Origin: Actinomycetota bacterium | GTDB taxonomy: Bacteria; Actinomycetota; Nitriliruptoria; Nitriliruptorales; Nitriliruptoraceae | DNA length: 45,514 bases | NCBI GenBank assembly: GCA_018335555.1 | Contig: JAGXST010000343.1 | Coordinates: forward strand, 1-45,514 | Direction: 5' to 3' | In this document: positions 25,815-33,460 of the stretch, in pieces | How the letters are laid out: the number at the start of each line of letters is the position of its first letter | How positions within the stretch are numbered: the stretch's first letter is position 1 | Position numbers and translations under genes: made by a program | Notes under the pieces: model-generated | Seen by the model: only the letters and a program-made list of their open reading frames with translations | Told to the model about the DNA's origin: nothing | The model's database searches: none

Positions 25815-26867
25815 ATGGGTAAGAAGGGGCGGACATTCGTTCGCGGCCTCGTGTCCGAAAAGTACGGGCTGGGTGACTTCCGGCGTGCGCAACTCGACAA
25901 CGAGCGGGTTCGCAACGACGAGGTCGTGGTGGACGACGCCAGCGTCGGCCACTCCGGTGACTCGGCGGACTCCCGAACCTGGTGGCGCATCGGGCCTGGC
26001 GACGAGGAATTCCTCACCCAGACCATCCAGGTCCACTTCGTGGAACTGCCGCCGCACTCCGCCAACCACGGACACGGCCACCAGAACGAAGCGGTGTTCT
26101 ACATCCTCGAGGGCAAGGGTTACGAGGAGCACGACGGCAAGCAGTACCGCTGGGAGAAGGACGACCTGGTCGTCGTTCACACCGACTCGGTGCATCGCCA
26201 CTTCAACGACAGCGACGAGAAGGCCGTTGCGCTGGTCATGAAGGCGAAGTCCACCTGGATGTTCATGGGGCTGATCCAGCAGGCGAAGAGCGGCCCGAAC
26301 GGAGCTCCCGACCCCGCTCCCGTCCCCAACGAGGAGCGGTTCGGCGAGCGCGAGGACTGGTCGCGGATCTGGACGCCTGGCGTCCTCGACATGAACAAGG
26401 TCGTCAAGCCCGAACACACCAAGTGGGAGACGACCCGCGACGGCCGCGTCCGTCAACTCGCCCAGCCTGGTATGGACGTCCGCTGCCACAGCGTCGACGT
26501 CTACCAGCAGGAGATCCCGTCCGGGAGCCGGTCGGCCAAGCACTGGCACATGGCGGACGAGGTGGTCTACATCCAGGAGGGCAGCGGTTACAGCCTGCAC
26601 TGGGAGGTCGAAGCGGAGATCGCCGACAAGTACTACGCGCGCATCGCCAAGGAGCCGACCCGGCACGAGTTCACCGCCGGTGACACCGTCTACATCCCGC
26701 AGAACACCATTCACCAGCACTTCGCGGCCGATGGCACGCCAGTCAAGTTGCTCTCGGTCCAGAACCGGTTGTTCCGCTACCTCGGCTACGACCAGGTGCA
26801 CTATCTCGAGGACGCACCCGAGTACACCGAGTCGCAGCAGCAGCAGTCGGTGCCCGCAGGCGTCTGA
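25815..26867 (+). CDS. Bicupin protein (second copy in window)
   Basis: VELPPHSANHGHGHQNEAVFYILEGKGYEEHDGKQYRWEKDDLVVVHTDSVHRHFN and SGSRSAKHWHMADEVVYIQEGSGYSLHWEVE...FTAGDTVYIPQNTIHQHF. Confidence 0.88.
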   Translation: MGKKGRTFVRGLVSEKYGLGDFRRAQLDNERVRNDEVVVDDASVGHSGDSADSRTWWRIGPGDEEFLTQTIQVHFVELPPHSANHGHGHQNEAVFYILEGKGYEEHDGKQYRWEKDDLVVVHTDSVHRHFNDSDEKAVALVMKAKSTWMFMGLIQQAKSGPNGAPDPAPVPNEERFGEREDWSRIWTPGVLDMNKVVKPEHTKWETTRDGRVRQLAQPGMDVRCHSVDVYQQEIPSGSRSAKHWHMADEVVYIQEGSGYSLHWEVEAEIADKYYARIAKEPTRHEFTAGDTVYIPQNTIHQHFAADGTPVKLLSVQNRLFRYLGYDQVHYLEDAPEYTESQQQQSVPAGV

Positions 26868-26882
26868 GCCACCACGAACGAC

Positions 26883-26917
26883 GACGGCGCCGCCGGACCG
26901 AGTCCGGCGGCGCCGTC
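26883..26917. terminator. Probable bidirectional terminator stem-loop
   Basis: gacggcgccgccggac-cga-gtccggcggcgccgtc, perfect 16-bp stem, 3-nt loop, after bicupin stop. Confidence 0.65.
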
Positions 26918-26932
26918 CGCGTCGTTCCCGTG

Positions 26933-27115
26933 CTACCGCACGAACACCACGAAGCGCTCTGCGACGGGGACCGACTGGGCGGCAGCCATCGCCGCGAGAC
27001 CCCGGTTGCCCCTCGTGGCGGTCGCGCGCGCGGCGCGGGCGGTCGGGGTCCGGCGGGGCGTGGACGGCAGGATGCGGCGACGCGAATCGATGGCGCGCCG
27101 GACGTTGTCGGTCAT
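26933..27115 (-). CDS. Hypothetical small Arg-rich protein (60 aa)
   Basis: MTDNVRRAIDSRRRILPSTPRRTPTARAARATATRGNRGLAAMAAAQSVPVAERFVVFVR; AGAAGGG-like RBS; converges on terminator at 26883-26917. Confidence 0.35.
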   Translation of the reverse strand: MTDNVRRAIDSRRRILPSTPRRTPTARAARATATRGNRGLAAMAAAQSVPVAERFVVFVR

Positions 27116-27285
27116 GGGAGAGTGCCCTTCTCTGGCGAACGAGGGAAACGGGCGAGCGCGAGACTCGCGACGGCGCGCTAACAGAAGTACGCGCTCGTGA
27201 ATGTTTTCCCGAGCGTACCCCCACGCCGCGACCTGGGGATCGGGCCCCCGTGGCCGGCGGGCCGTCGGGGTCGCCACCCCTGCGC

Positions 27286-27828
27286 TCAGGGGCCCAGCAG
27301 ATGCACCGCCGCAGACCAGGCGCCGCCGACGGCCACGGCCCCCAGAACCAGGAGCAGGGGGTTGACGTTGCGCCAGGCGACGAGGATGGCGACGAGGGCG
27401 ATCGTGATGATCTCGACCGCTCCGAGCTCGAGCGGGGCCGCGGTGCCCCAGGCCGCGGCGGCGATCAGGGCCGCCAGCACGAAGCCCGACGCCGGTGTCA
27501 CCAGCCGGACCAGTCGTCGCAGGGTGGCGGCCGCGTGGCTCACGGCCGCGGCTCCGAGGCACGTCGGCAGCGCGAGTCCGAGCACCGCGACGACCGCACC
27601 CGGGACGCCCGCGAGGTAGTAGCCGACACCCGCGACGAAGCCTGCCTTCGGCCCAGGGGTGAGATGGCTGAAGGCCAGGGCCATCGAGAAGCCGCCGGGG
27701 GACAGCAGCCCCGGCTCGACCCATTGCGCCTGCACCACCGGGATCTGGCCGTTCCCACCGCCGAAGGAGAACAGACTCGAGAGCGCGATGAAGGCGAAGA
27801 TCTCGAACAGCGTCGCGAGCTCGCCCAT
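27286..27828 (-). CDS. Chromate transporter family, half-size subunit
   Basis: MGELATLFEIFAFIALSSLFSFGGGNGQIPVVQAQWVE...FSMALAFSHLTPGPKAGFVAGVGYYLAGVPGAVVAVLGLALP; start overlaps upstream stop (TGATG). Confidence 0.82.
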   Translation of the reverse strand: MGELATLFEIFAFIALSSLFSFGGGNGQIPVVQAQWVEPGLLSPGGFSMALAFSHLTPGPKAGFVAGVGYYLAGVPGAVVAVLGLALPTCLGAAAVSHAAATLRRLVRLVTPASGFVLAALIAAAAWGTAAPLELGAVEIITIALVAILVAWRNVNPLLLVLGAVAVGGAWSAAVHLLGP

Positions 27829-28370
27829 CAGCCCGCAGCTTCGGGCGCATCCGGGGCCGGCCGGATCAACATGGCGCCGACCGCGAAGCCGACGAATGCC
27901 GCCAGGATCAGTGGGACCCCCACGACGATGGCGGCGAAGAGCGTCCCGCTCAGGCCGACGCCAAGGAGTCGCCGCGAACCGCGCACAGGCGAACTGCGCA
28001 GCTGGTGAACGGCGTTGCCGAACAGCAGGCCGATGATCGCCACGCTGACGACGGTGTTCATGGGTGCCAGGGCCCCCTGCAGCAGCTCGGGGCGGACGAG
28101 GGCCGCGCCCAAGGTGACCAGTGCAGCGCCCGGTGCGATGAGCCCGACGATGGCGGTGAGCGCGCCCAGCCATCCCCGGATCTTGAACCCGACCAGGCCA
28201 CCGAGCGAGAGGAACTTGGGAGCCGGGATCAGGGTCGATACGACCAGCAGGCCCTGCAGTTCCTCGCGCGTGAGCCAGCCCAGGCGGTCCACGAGGTCTC
28301 CCTCGAGTTTGCGGGTGGCTGCCCACATGCCGCCGAAGGTGGTGGCGCCGATGCCCAGGAACGCCCGCAT
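27828..28370 (-). CDS. Chromate transporter family, half-size subunit (start uncertain)
   Basis: MRAFLGIGATTFGGMWAATRKLEGDLVDRLGWLTREELQGLLVVSTLIPAPKFLSLGGLVGFKIRGWLGALTAIVGLIAPGAALV. Confidence 0.8.
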   Translation of the reverse strand: MRAFLGIGATTFGGMWAATRKLEGDLVDRLGWLTREELQGLLVVSTLIPAPKFLSLGGLVGFKIRGWLGALTAIVGLIAPGAALVTLGAALVRPELLQGALAPMNTVVSVAIIGLLFGNAVHQLRSSPVRGSRRLLGVGLSGTLFAAIVVGVPLILAAFVGFAVGAMLIRPAPDAPEAAG

Positions 28371-28443
28371 GACCGCCACGATCCCGATGCGTGGCGTCCT
28401 CGCTGCGGTCAATGCGGGCCTCCGTGGCAGGGATGACAGCAAA

Positions 28444-28454
28444 TGGTTATACCA
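28444..28454. promoter_or_regulatory. Perfect TGGT-TAT-ACCA operator
   Basis: Divergent intergenic region between chromate-transporter pair and OCD copy 2. Confidence 0.6.
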
Positions 28455-28480
28455 TCAATGCCCGAGGACGCGGAGTAGAC

Positions 28481-29551
28481 GTGACGCTCATCATCGACAA
28501 CGACGCCGTCGAGCGGGTCCTGACCATGGGTGCGTGCATCGATGCGCTCGACACCGCCTTCCGGGCGTACGCGACCGGTGGCGCGGTGAACCGCCCGCGA
28601 TCGCACACCTACACCGACCGCGGCGACGGGCACCACTACCTGTTCAAGTCGATGGACGGGGCGATCGCCGACCTCGGTGTGCACGCCTTGCGCCTGTCGT
28701 CCGATCTCACCCACGAGTTCGAGAGCCAGGGCCGACGCCGTCGACGCAAGATCCCGGCCGCCCCCGGGGGGCGCTACGTCGGCCTGGTCCTGCTGTTCGA
28801 CATCGAGACGCTCGTGCCGTTGGCGATCATGCAGGACGGGTTCCTCCAGAGGATGCGCGTCGGCGCCACGAGCGCGCTGGCGGCGCGACACCTGGCACGA
28901 CCCGAGGCGCGCAGCGTCGGGATGGTCGGGTCGGGCTGGCAGGCCGGCGCCCAGTTGCTCGGCCTGCACGAACGGGGCGGGATCGACGAGTACCGCGTCT
29001 ACAGCCCCGACCCGTCACGTTGCCGGGCCTTCTGTGACGAGTTCAGCGAGCGCCTCGGGCAGGAGGTCCGTCCCGTCGCCTCCGCCCGCGCCGCGGTGGA
29101 TGGCGTCGATATCGTCGCGCTCGCGACGAACTCGCATGACCCGGTCATCGAGGCGGGGTGGCTCCACCCGGGTCAGCACATCGGATCGGTCCAGGGTGGT
29201 GAGCTCGACGAGGCGACCCTCGAGCTCGCGGACGTGATCGGGGTCCGCAGCAAGGAAGAGGCCACGTTCCACTACGTGGAGGGGCACGCCCCGGTCGAGG
29301 CCGCCGGCAGGAAGCGGCCGGCAGGTGGCATCCGCGAGAAGATGGTCGAGCTCGGCGACATCGTGGCAGGAACGTCCGGCCGCTCGTCTGCGGACCAGAT
29401 CACGCTGTTCACCGGCGGGGGGACCGGCGCGAGCTCGGGTCTCGGTATCCAGTTCACGGCAGTCGCCTACGCGGTTCTCGAGGCGGTGCGCGACGACGGC
29501 GGAGGGCACGAGGTGCCCACCGAGTGGTTCACCCAGATCTACAAGCCCTGA
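28481..29551 (+). CDS. Ornithine cyclodeaminase/mu-crystallin family protein (copy 2)
   Basis: VTLIIDNDAVERVLTMGACIDALDTAFRAYATGGAVNRPRSHTY...LVPLAIMQDGFLQRMRVGATSALAARHLARPEARSVGMVGSGWQAGAQL; GTG start. Confidence 0.9.
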   Translation: MTLIIDNDAVERVLTMGACIDALDTAFRAYATGGAVNRPRSHTYTDRGDGHHYLFKSMDGAIADLGVHALRLSSDLTHEFESQGRRRRRKIPAAPGGRYVGLVLLFDIETLVPLAIMQDGFLQRMRVGATSALAARHLARPEARSVGMVGSGWQAGAQLLGLHERGGIDEYRVYSPDPSRCRAFCDEFSERLGQEVRPVASARAAVDGVDIVALATNSHDPVIEAGWLHPGQHIGSVQGGELDEATLELADVIGVRSKEEATFHYVEGHAPVEAAGRKRPAGGIREKMVELGDIVAGTSGRSSADQITLFTGGGTGASSGLGIQFTAVAYAVLEAVRDDGGGHEVPTEWFTQIYKP

Positions 29552-29573
29552 AACTGCAGCCCGGGTGGAGGGT

Positions 29574-29600
29574 GGAGCGGGTGAACGCGGAGCGGGTGAA
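29574..29600. repeat. Short direct repeat ggagcgggtgaa (x2) at the 3' end of tRNA-Gly
   Basis: 29574-29585 and 29589-29600 identical; the second copy overlaps the tRNA 3' end. Confidence 0.7.
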
Positions 29601-29662
29601 GGGAATCGAACCCTCATCACCAGTTTGGAAGACTGGAGCTCTAGCCATTGAGCTACACCCGC
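29591..29662 (-). tRNA. tRNA-Gly (anticodon TCC)
   Basis: Reverse complement GCGGGTGTAGCTCAATGGCTAGAGCTCCAGTCTTCCAAACTGGTGATGAGGGTTCGATTCCCTTCACCCGC folds as cloverleaf; CCA not encoded. Confidence 0.93.
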
Positions 29663-29797
29663 GGATCGGCGCTGGGGAGGGTAGCGAACGCACGCAGGCC
29701 ACCCGGCTGCCCCGGCGCTCCGGCGTCGGCGAGGGGCGAGGCGTCATCACCCTGGCCGGGGCTCGCCAGGACCTGTTCGGCAGGCCGAGGAGCTCGT

Positions 29798-29808
29798 TGG
29801 TATAACCA
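29798..29808. promoter_or_regulatory. Perfect TGGT-ATA-ACCA operator
   Basis: ~40 bp upstream of the molybdenum hydroxylase operon. Confidence 0.6.
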
Positions 29809-29849
29809 TTTCCGACGCGGCGGTCTCCGGCGCCGCCGCTCAGCGAGGA

Positions 29850-30344
29850 GTGCGAGTGGGAGGCGTCGATGTCGACCCGGCCTGGCCGTCGATCGCCCTG
29901 ACGGTCAACGGTCGCCGTCACGAGGTCTCGGTGCCGGCGGATCGCCGTCTCGCCGGCCTGTTGCGGGACGACCTCGGACTCACCGGGACGAAGCTGGGCT
30001 GCGAGGTGGGTGTCTGCGGCACCTGCACCGTGCTGGTCGACGGCCTGCCGACCAGCAGCTGCCTGACCCTGGCCGTCCAGGTCGACGGCGCCTCCGTGCT
30101 CACCGTCGAGGGCCTCGCCGCGTTTCCCGAACTCGCCGAGCTCGGACGGGCATTCGTCGAGGAAGGCGGCTTCCAGTGCGGGTTCTGCACGAGCGGGCAG
30201 TTGGTCGCCATCGCCGGCCTGATGCTCGAGCAGCGCCTGTCGTCGATGACCTCCGAGGCGGTGACCGAACACCTGCACGGCAACCTGTGCCGCTGCACGG
30301 GCTACTACGGCATCCAGCGTGCCATCGACCGTGCGCGCCGATGA
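29850..30344 (+). CDS. (2Fe-2S)-binding small subunit of molybdenum hydroxylase (CoxS/XdhC-like)
   Basis: KLGCEVGVCGTCTVLVDGLPTSSC and CGFCTSGQ...GNLCRCTGYYGI cluster motifs. Confidence 0.95.
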   Translation: MRVGGVDVDPAWPSIALTVNGRRHEVSVPADRRLAGLLRDDLGLTGTKLGCEVGVCGTCTVLVDGLPTSSCLTLAVQVDGASVLTVEGLAAFPELAELGRAFVEEGGFQCGFCTSGQLVAIAGLMLEQRLSSMTSEAVTEHLHGNLCRCTGYYGIQRAIDRARR

Positions 30345-31201
30345 CACTGCTCTGGCGGCGTCCGACCACCCTCGACGGGGCCATCGAGGAACTCGCGAGC
30401 GACGACGCGGCCATCTACGCCGGCGGTGTCAGCCTCGTGCTGCTGATGAACCTGGGCCTGTTCGAGCCGGCGACGTTGGTGTCGCTGGCGGCGGTGCCGG
30501 GACTCGCTGCCGTGACCGGCGACGACGAAGCAGTGGATCTCGGCGCCATGTGCACGCATGCTCGGCTCGCGGCGGACCCGATCCTGCGCCGGACACACCC
30601 CGCTGCCGCGGACATGTTCGCCGGGATCGGCAACGTGCGGGTGCGCAGTTGGGGCACGCTCGGGGGGAACCTCGCGCACGCCGACCCGGCCCAGGACCCG
30701 CCGGTGATGCTGGCCGCCCTGCATGGCACGGTCTCCGTCGTGGGGCCCCGAGGGGATCGCGTGATCCCCGTCGAGGCGATCGCCGAGGGGCCGTTGTCGC
30801 CGGCCCTCGACCCGGACGAGATCGTGACCTCCGTGCGTCTTCCTCTCGCCGAGGAGCGCAGCGGCAGCAGTTACCTCAAATACCTGCCGGGCACGAAGGA
30901 CGACTACGCCACCGTCAGCATCGGAGCGCACCTGCAGTTCGACCGGGCCGGGGCCGTGAGACAGGCACGTCTCGTCGCGGGGGCCGTCGGCCCGACCGTC
31001 GTGGTCCTCGGGGCCGGGAGCGAGGTGTTGACCGGACATCCGCTGGATCCCGACGTCCTCGATGCGCTGCGTGTGGCAGTGCGTGACGAGGTCAACCCGT
31101 CATCGGACCGACGTGGCAGCGCCGACTACAAGCGGGAGATGGCCGGCATCGTCGCAGCGCGGGCCGCATCGGCGTGTCGACCAGCGTCGGCGCGACCGTG
31201 A
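30341..31201 (+). CDS. FAD-binding medium subunit of molybdenum hydroxylase (CoxM-like)
   Basis: YAGGVSLVLLMNLGLFEPATLVSLA...IGNVRVRSWGTLGGNLAHADPAQDPP; ATGA overlap with previous gene. Confidence 0.92.
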   Translation: MTLLWRRPTTLDGAIEELASDDAAIYAGGVSLVLLMNLGLFEPATLVSLAAVPGLAAVTGDDEAVDLGAMCTHARLAADPILRRTHPAAADMFAGIGNVRVRSWGTLGGNLAHADPAQDPPVMLAALHGTVSVVGPRGDRVIPVEAIAEGPLSPALDPDEIVTSVRLPLAEERSGSSYLKYLPGTKDDYATVSIGAHLQFDRAGAVRQARLVAGAVGPTVVVLGAGSEVLTGHPLDPDVLDALRVAVRDEVNPSSDRRGSADYKREMAGIVAARAASACRPASARP

Positions 31202-33351
31202 CGTCGGAACGGAGGCCGTCGAGGTCGAGCGAGACGACCCACCGTGACGACCCGGACCAGGAGTGGGTGAGCGGTCGACGGCGGTTCGCGGCCGACATCG
31301 CCGCTGACACGTCCGAGCTGCTGCACGTGGCCTTCGTCCTGTCCACCGAACCCCATGCCCGACTGCTCGACGTCGACGCGGACGCGGCGCTGGCGCTGCC
31401 GGGGGTCGTGGCCGTGATGACCGGAGCCGACATCGGGCTGCGCCTGTTCGGGCGGTCGCTGCGCGACTATCCCGTCCTCGCGGTCGACCGGGTCCTGTTC
31501 GCGGGCCAGCGCGTCGCCGCGGTCGCGGCGGAGGATCCCGAGACCGCGCACCGGGCGGCCCGGATGGTCGACGTCAGCTACGAGCCGCTGTCGCCGCTGT
31601 ACGACCTCGAAGATGTGTTCGGCGAGCACGACGTGGAACTCCACCCGGGGGCGCAGGGCTACGAGGGCGCCACCGACGACCACCCGTTCGGGAATCTGCA
31701 GGGAGCGGACGTCGTGGTCGATGGCGACGTGGACGCTGCCTTCGCCGAGTGTGACCACGTCCGCGAGGACACGTTCGTGTTCGACCGTGTCCATTCGGCG
31801 CCCCTGGAACCCCACGCCTGCGTCGTGGACGCGCGGGGCGAGCACGTGTCGGTGTGGTCGAGCAACAAGGTGCCGAACCGGCTGCGGGCGGATCTGGCGC
31901 TGCTCGCCGACCGCGCCGTCGGCGACATCCACGTGCACCCCACCAACATCGGCGGCGACTTCGGCTCGAAGGCGGCGCCGTACCTCGAAGTGGTCTGCCT
32001 GCTGCTGTCCGAGCGCACGCAACGGCCCGTCGCCGCCCGCATGACCTACACGGAGATGCTCGGCACCACCGCCGTACGGCACCCGGGCCGCCTGAGGCTG
32101 CGGACCGGACTGCGGCAGGGCCGTATCCATGCGCACGAGGCCGAGGCGATCCTCGACGGCGGAGCTTTCGCCGCGATCAAGCCCCGGGCGACGCGTGTCG
32201 TGTCGATCCTCGGGCACGCCTACGCGAACTACGAGGTCTGTGTGCGCGACGAGCGCGCCATGACGGTCTACAGCAACAATCCGCCCGGCGGCCATGTCCG
32301 GTCCCCGGGCGAGTTCCAGTCCGTGTTCGCCGGCGAGTCGCAGGTCGACCTGCTGGCCCGCACGTGCGGCGAGGACCCGATCGCGTTCCGGCTACGGCGT
32401 ACGACCGTGCCAGAGGTACGCGGCATCCTGGAGGAACTCCGCGCCGGGGTGCAACCATGGGGCGGCGACGGACCGGACGTCGGTGTCGGCGTCGCCACGT
32501 TCGGTTGCCGGGCCGGGAACGGGGAGAGTGTGGTCGCCGCACGTGCGACCTCGTCCGGCGTCGTGTTGCGGGTCGGCGTCCCCGACCAGGGTTCGGGCAT
32601 GTACGCGACGTTCCGGCTGCTCGCCGCGCAGGCGCTCGAGATCCCCCGCGAGGCGGTGCACGTCGAAGCCATCGGCGCCGACGAGACCCTCACCGACGCC
32701 GGCGCCGGCTCGAGCCGGGTCACGGCGGTGGTGGGCAGTGCCTGCATCGACGCCTGCTCGAGGCTGCTCGAGGAACTCGGGCCGCCCGACCCCGACGAGG
32801 GCGGCGGGTACTGGCCGGCGGCCCGACTGGAACGGATGGGTACGCCGGAGGTCTCCGTCGAGGGGGTCGGCCGGAATCGTCGCGGTGAGGCCGCGGCCGT
32901 GAAGCCGACCTACGGCGGCCTGGCACTGCAGGTCACGGTGGACCGCATGACGGGGCAGTTCGTGATCCGGCGGGCGATGCTCGTCGTGGCGCCGGGTCGG
33001 ATCGCCAATCCCGTCGGCTTCCGGGGCCAGCTCGAGGGCGGCTTCGTCTACGGCCTCAGCCAGGCCGTGCTGGAACGGCTCGTCGTCGAACAGGGCCAGC
33101 TCGTGACCGCTTCGCTGGGTGACTACAAGCTGGCGTGCATCGGCGACGTCCCGCCCCTGGAGATCCGCCATGTGCGGGTGGGGGCCGAAACCGAGGGCGA
33201 GCTTCGAGCCGTGGGCGAGCTTGCCAACATCGGCGTCGCCCCGGCACTGGCCAATGCGATCGACGATGCGGTCGGGGTCCGCATCCGGACCCTGCCGATC
33301 ACGGGCGAGGACGTCTGGCAGGCACTTCGCTCGGTCGGCCAAGAGGGCTAA
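31198..33351 (+). CDS. Molybdopterin-binding large subunit of molybdenum hydroxylase (xanthine dehydrogenase family)
   Basis: PGVVAVMTGADIG...VHPTNIGGDFGSKAAPYLEVVCLLL...GELRAVGELANIGVAPALANAIDDAVGVRIRTLPITGEDVW; GTGA overlap start. Confidence 0.92.
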   Translation: MTSERRPSRSSETTHRDDPDQEWVSGRRRFAADIAADTSELLHVAFVLSTEPHARLLDVDADAALALPGVVAVMTGADIGLRLFGRSLRDYPVLAVDRVLFAGQRVAAVAAEDPETAHRAARMVDVSYEPLSPLYDLEDVFGEHDVELHPGAQGYEGATDDHPFGNLQGADVVVDGDVDAAFAECDHVREDTFVFDRVHSAPLEPHACVVDARGEHVSVWSSNKVPNRLRADLALLADRAVGDIHVHPTNIGGDFGSKAAPYLEVVCLLLSERTQRPVAARMTYTEMLGTTAVRHPGRLRLRTGLRQGRIHAHEAEAILDGGAFAAIKPRATRVVSILGHAYANYEVCVRDERAMTVYSNNPPGGHVRSPGEFQSVFAGESQVDLLARTCGEDPIAFRLRRTTVPEVRGILEELRAGVQPWGGDGPDVGVGVATFGCRAGNGESVVAARATSSGVVLRVGVPDQGSGMYATFRLLAAQALEIPREAVHVEAIGADETLTDAGAGSSRVTAVVGSACIDACSRLLEELGPPDPDEGGGYWPAARLERMGTPEVSVEGVGRNRRGEAAAVKPTYGGLALQVTVDRMTGQFVIRRAMLVVAPGRIANPVGFRGQLEGGFVYGLSQAVLERLVVEQGQLVTASLGDYKLACIGDVPPLEIRHVRVGAETEGELRAVGELANIGVAPALANAIDDAVGVRIRTLPITGEDVWQALRSVGQEG

Positions 33352-33362
33352 TGGTTTGACCT
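33352..33362. promoter_or_regulatory. TGGT-N3-ACCA-like operator (TGGTTTGACCT)
   Basis: Immediately after the large-subunit stop, ~100 bp upstream of ThDP enzyme. Confidence 0.5.
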
Positions 33363-33460
33363 TCGAGCGTGTGCGTGCTTGCTTGCGAGGGTGGAGATGG
33401 GCGGGAGGGCCGGGAAGCGCTGTGCCGGGGCCGGACCCGCCCCCGATGTCGAGGGAGCGA

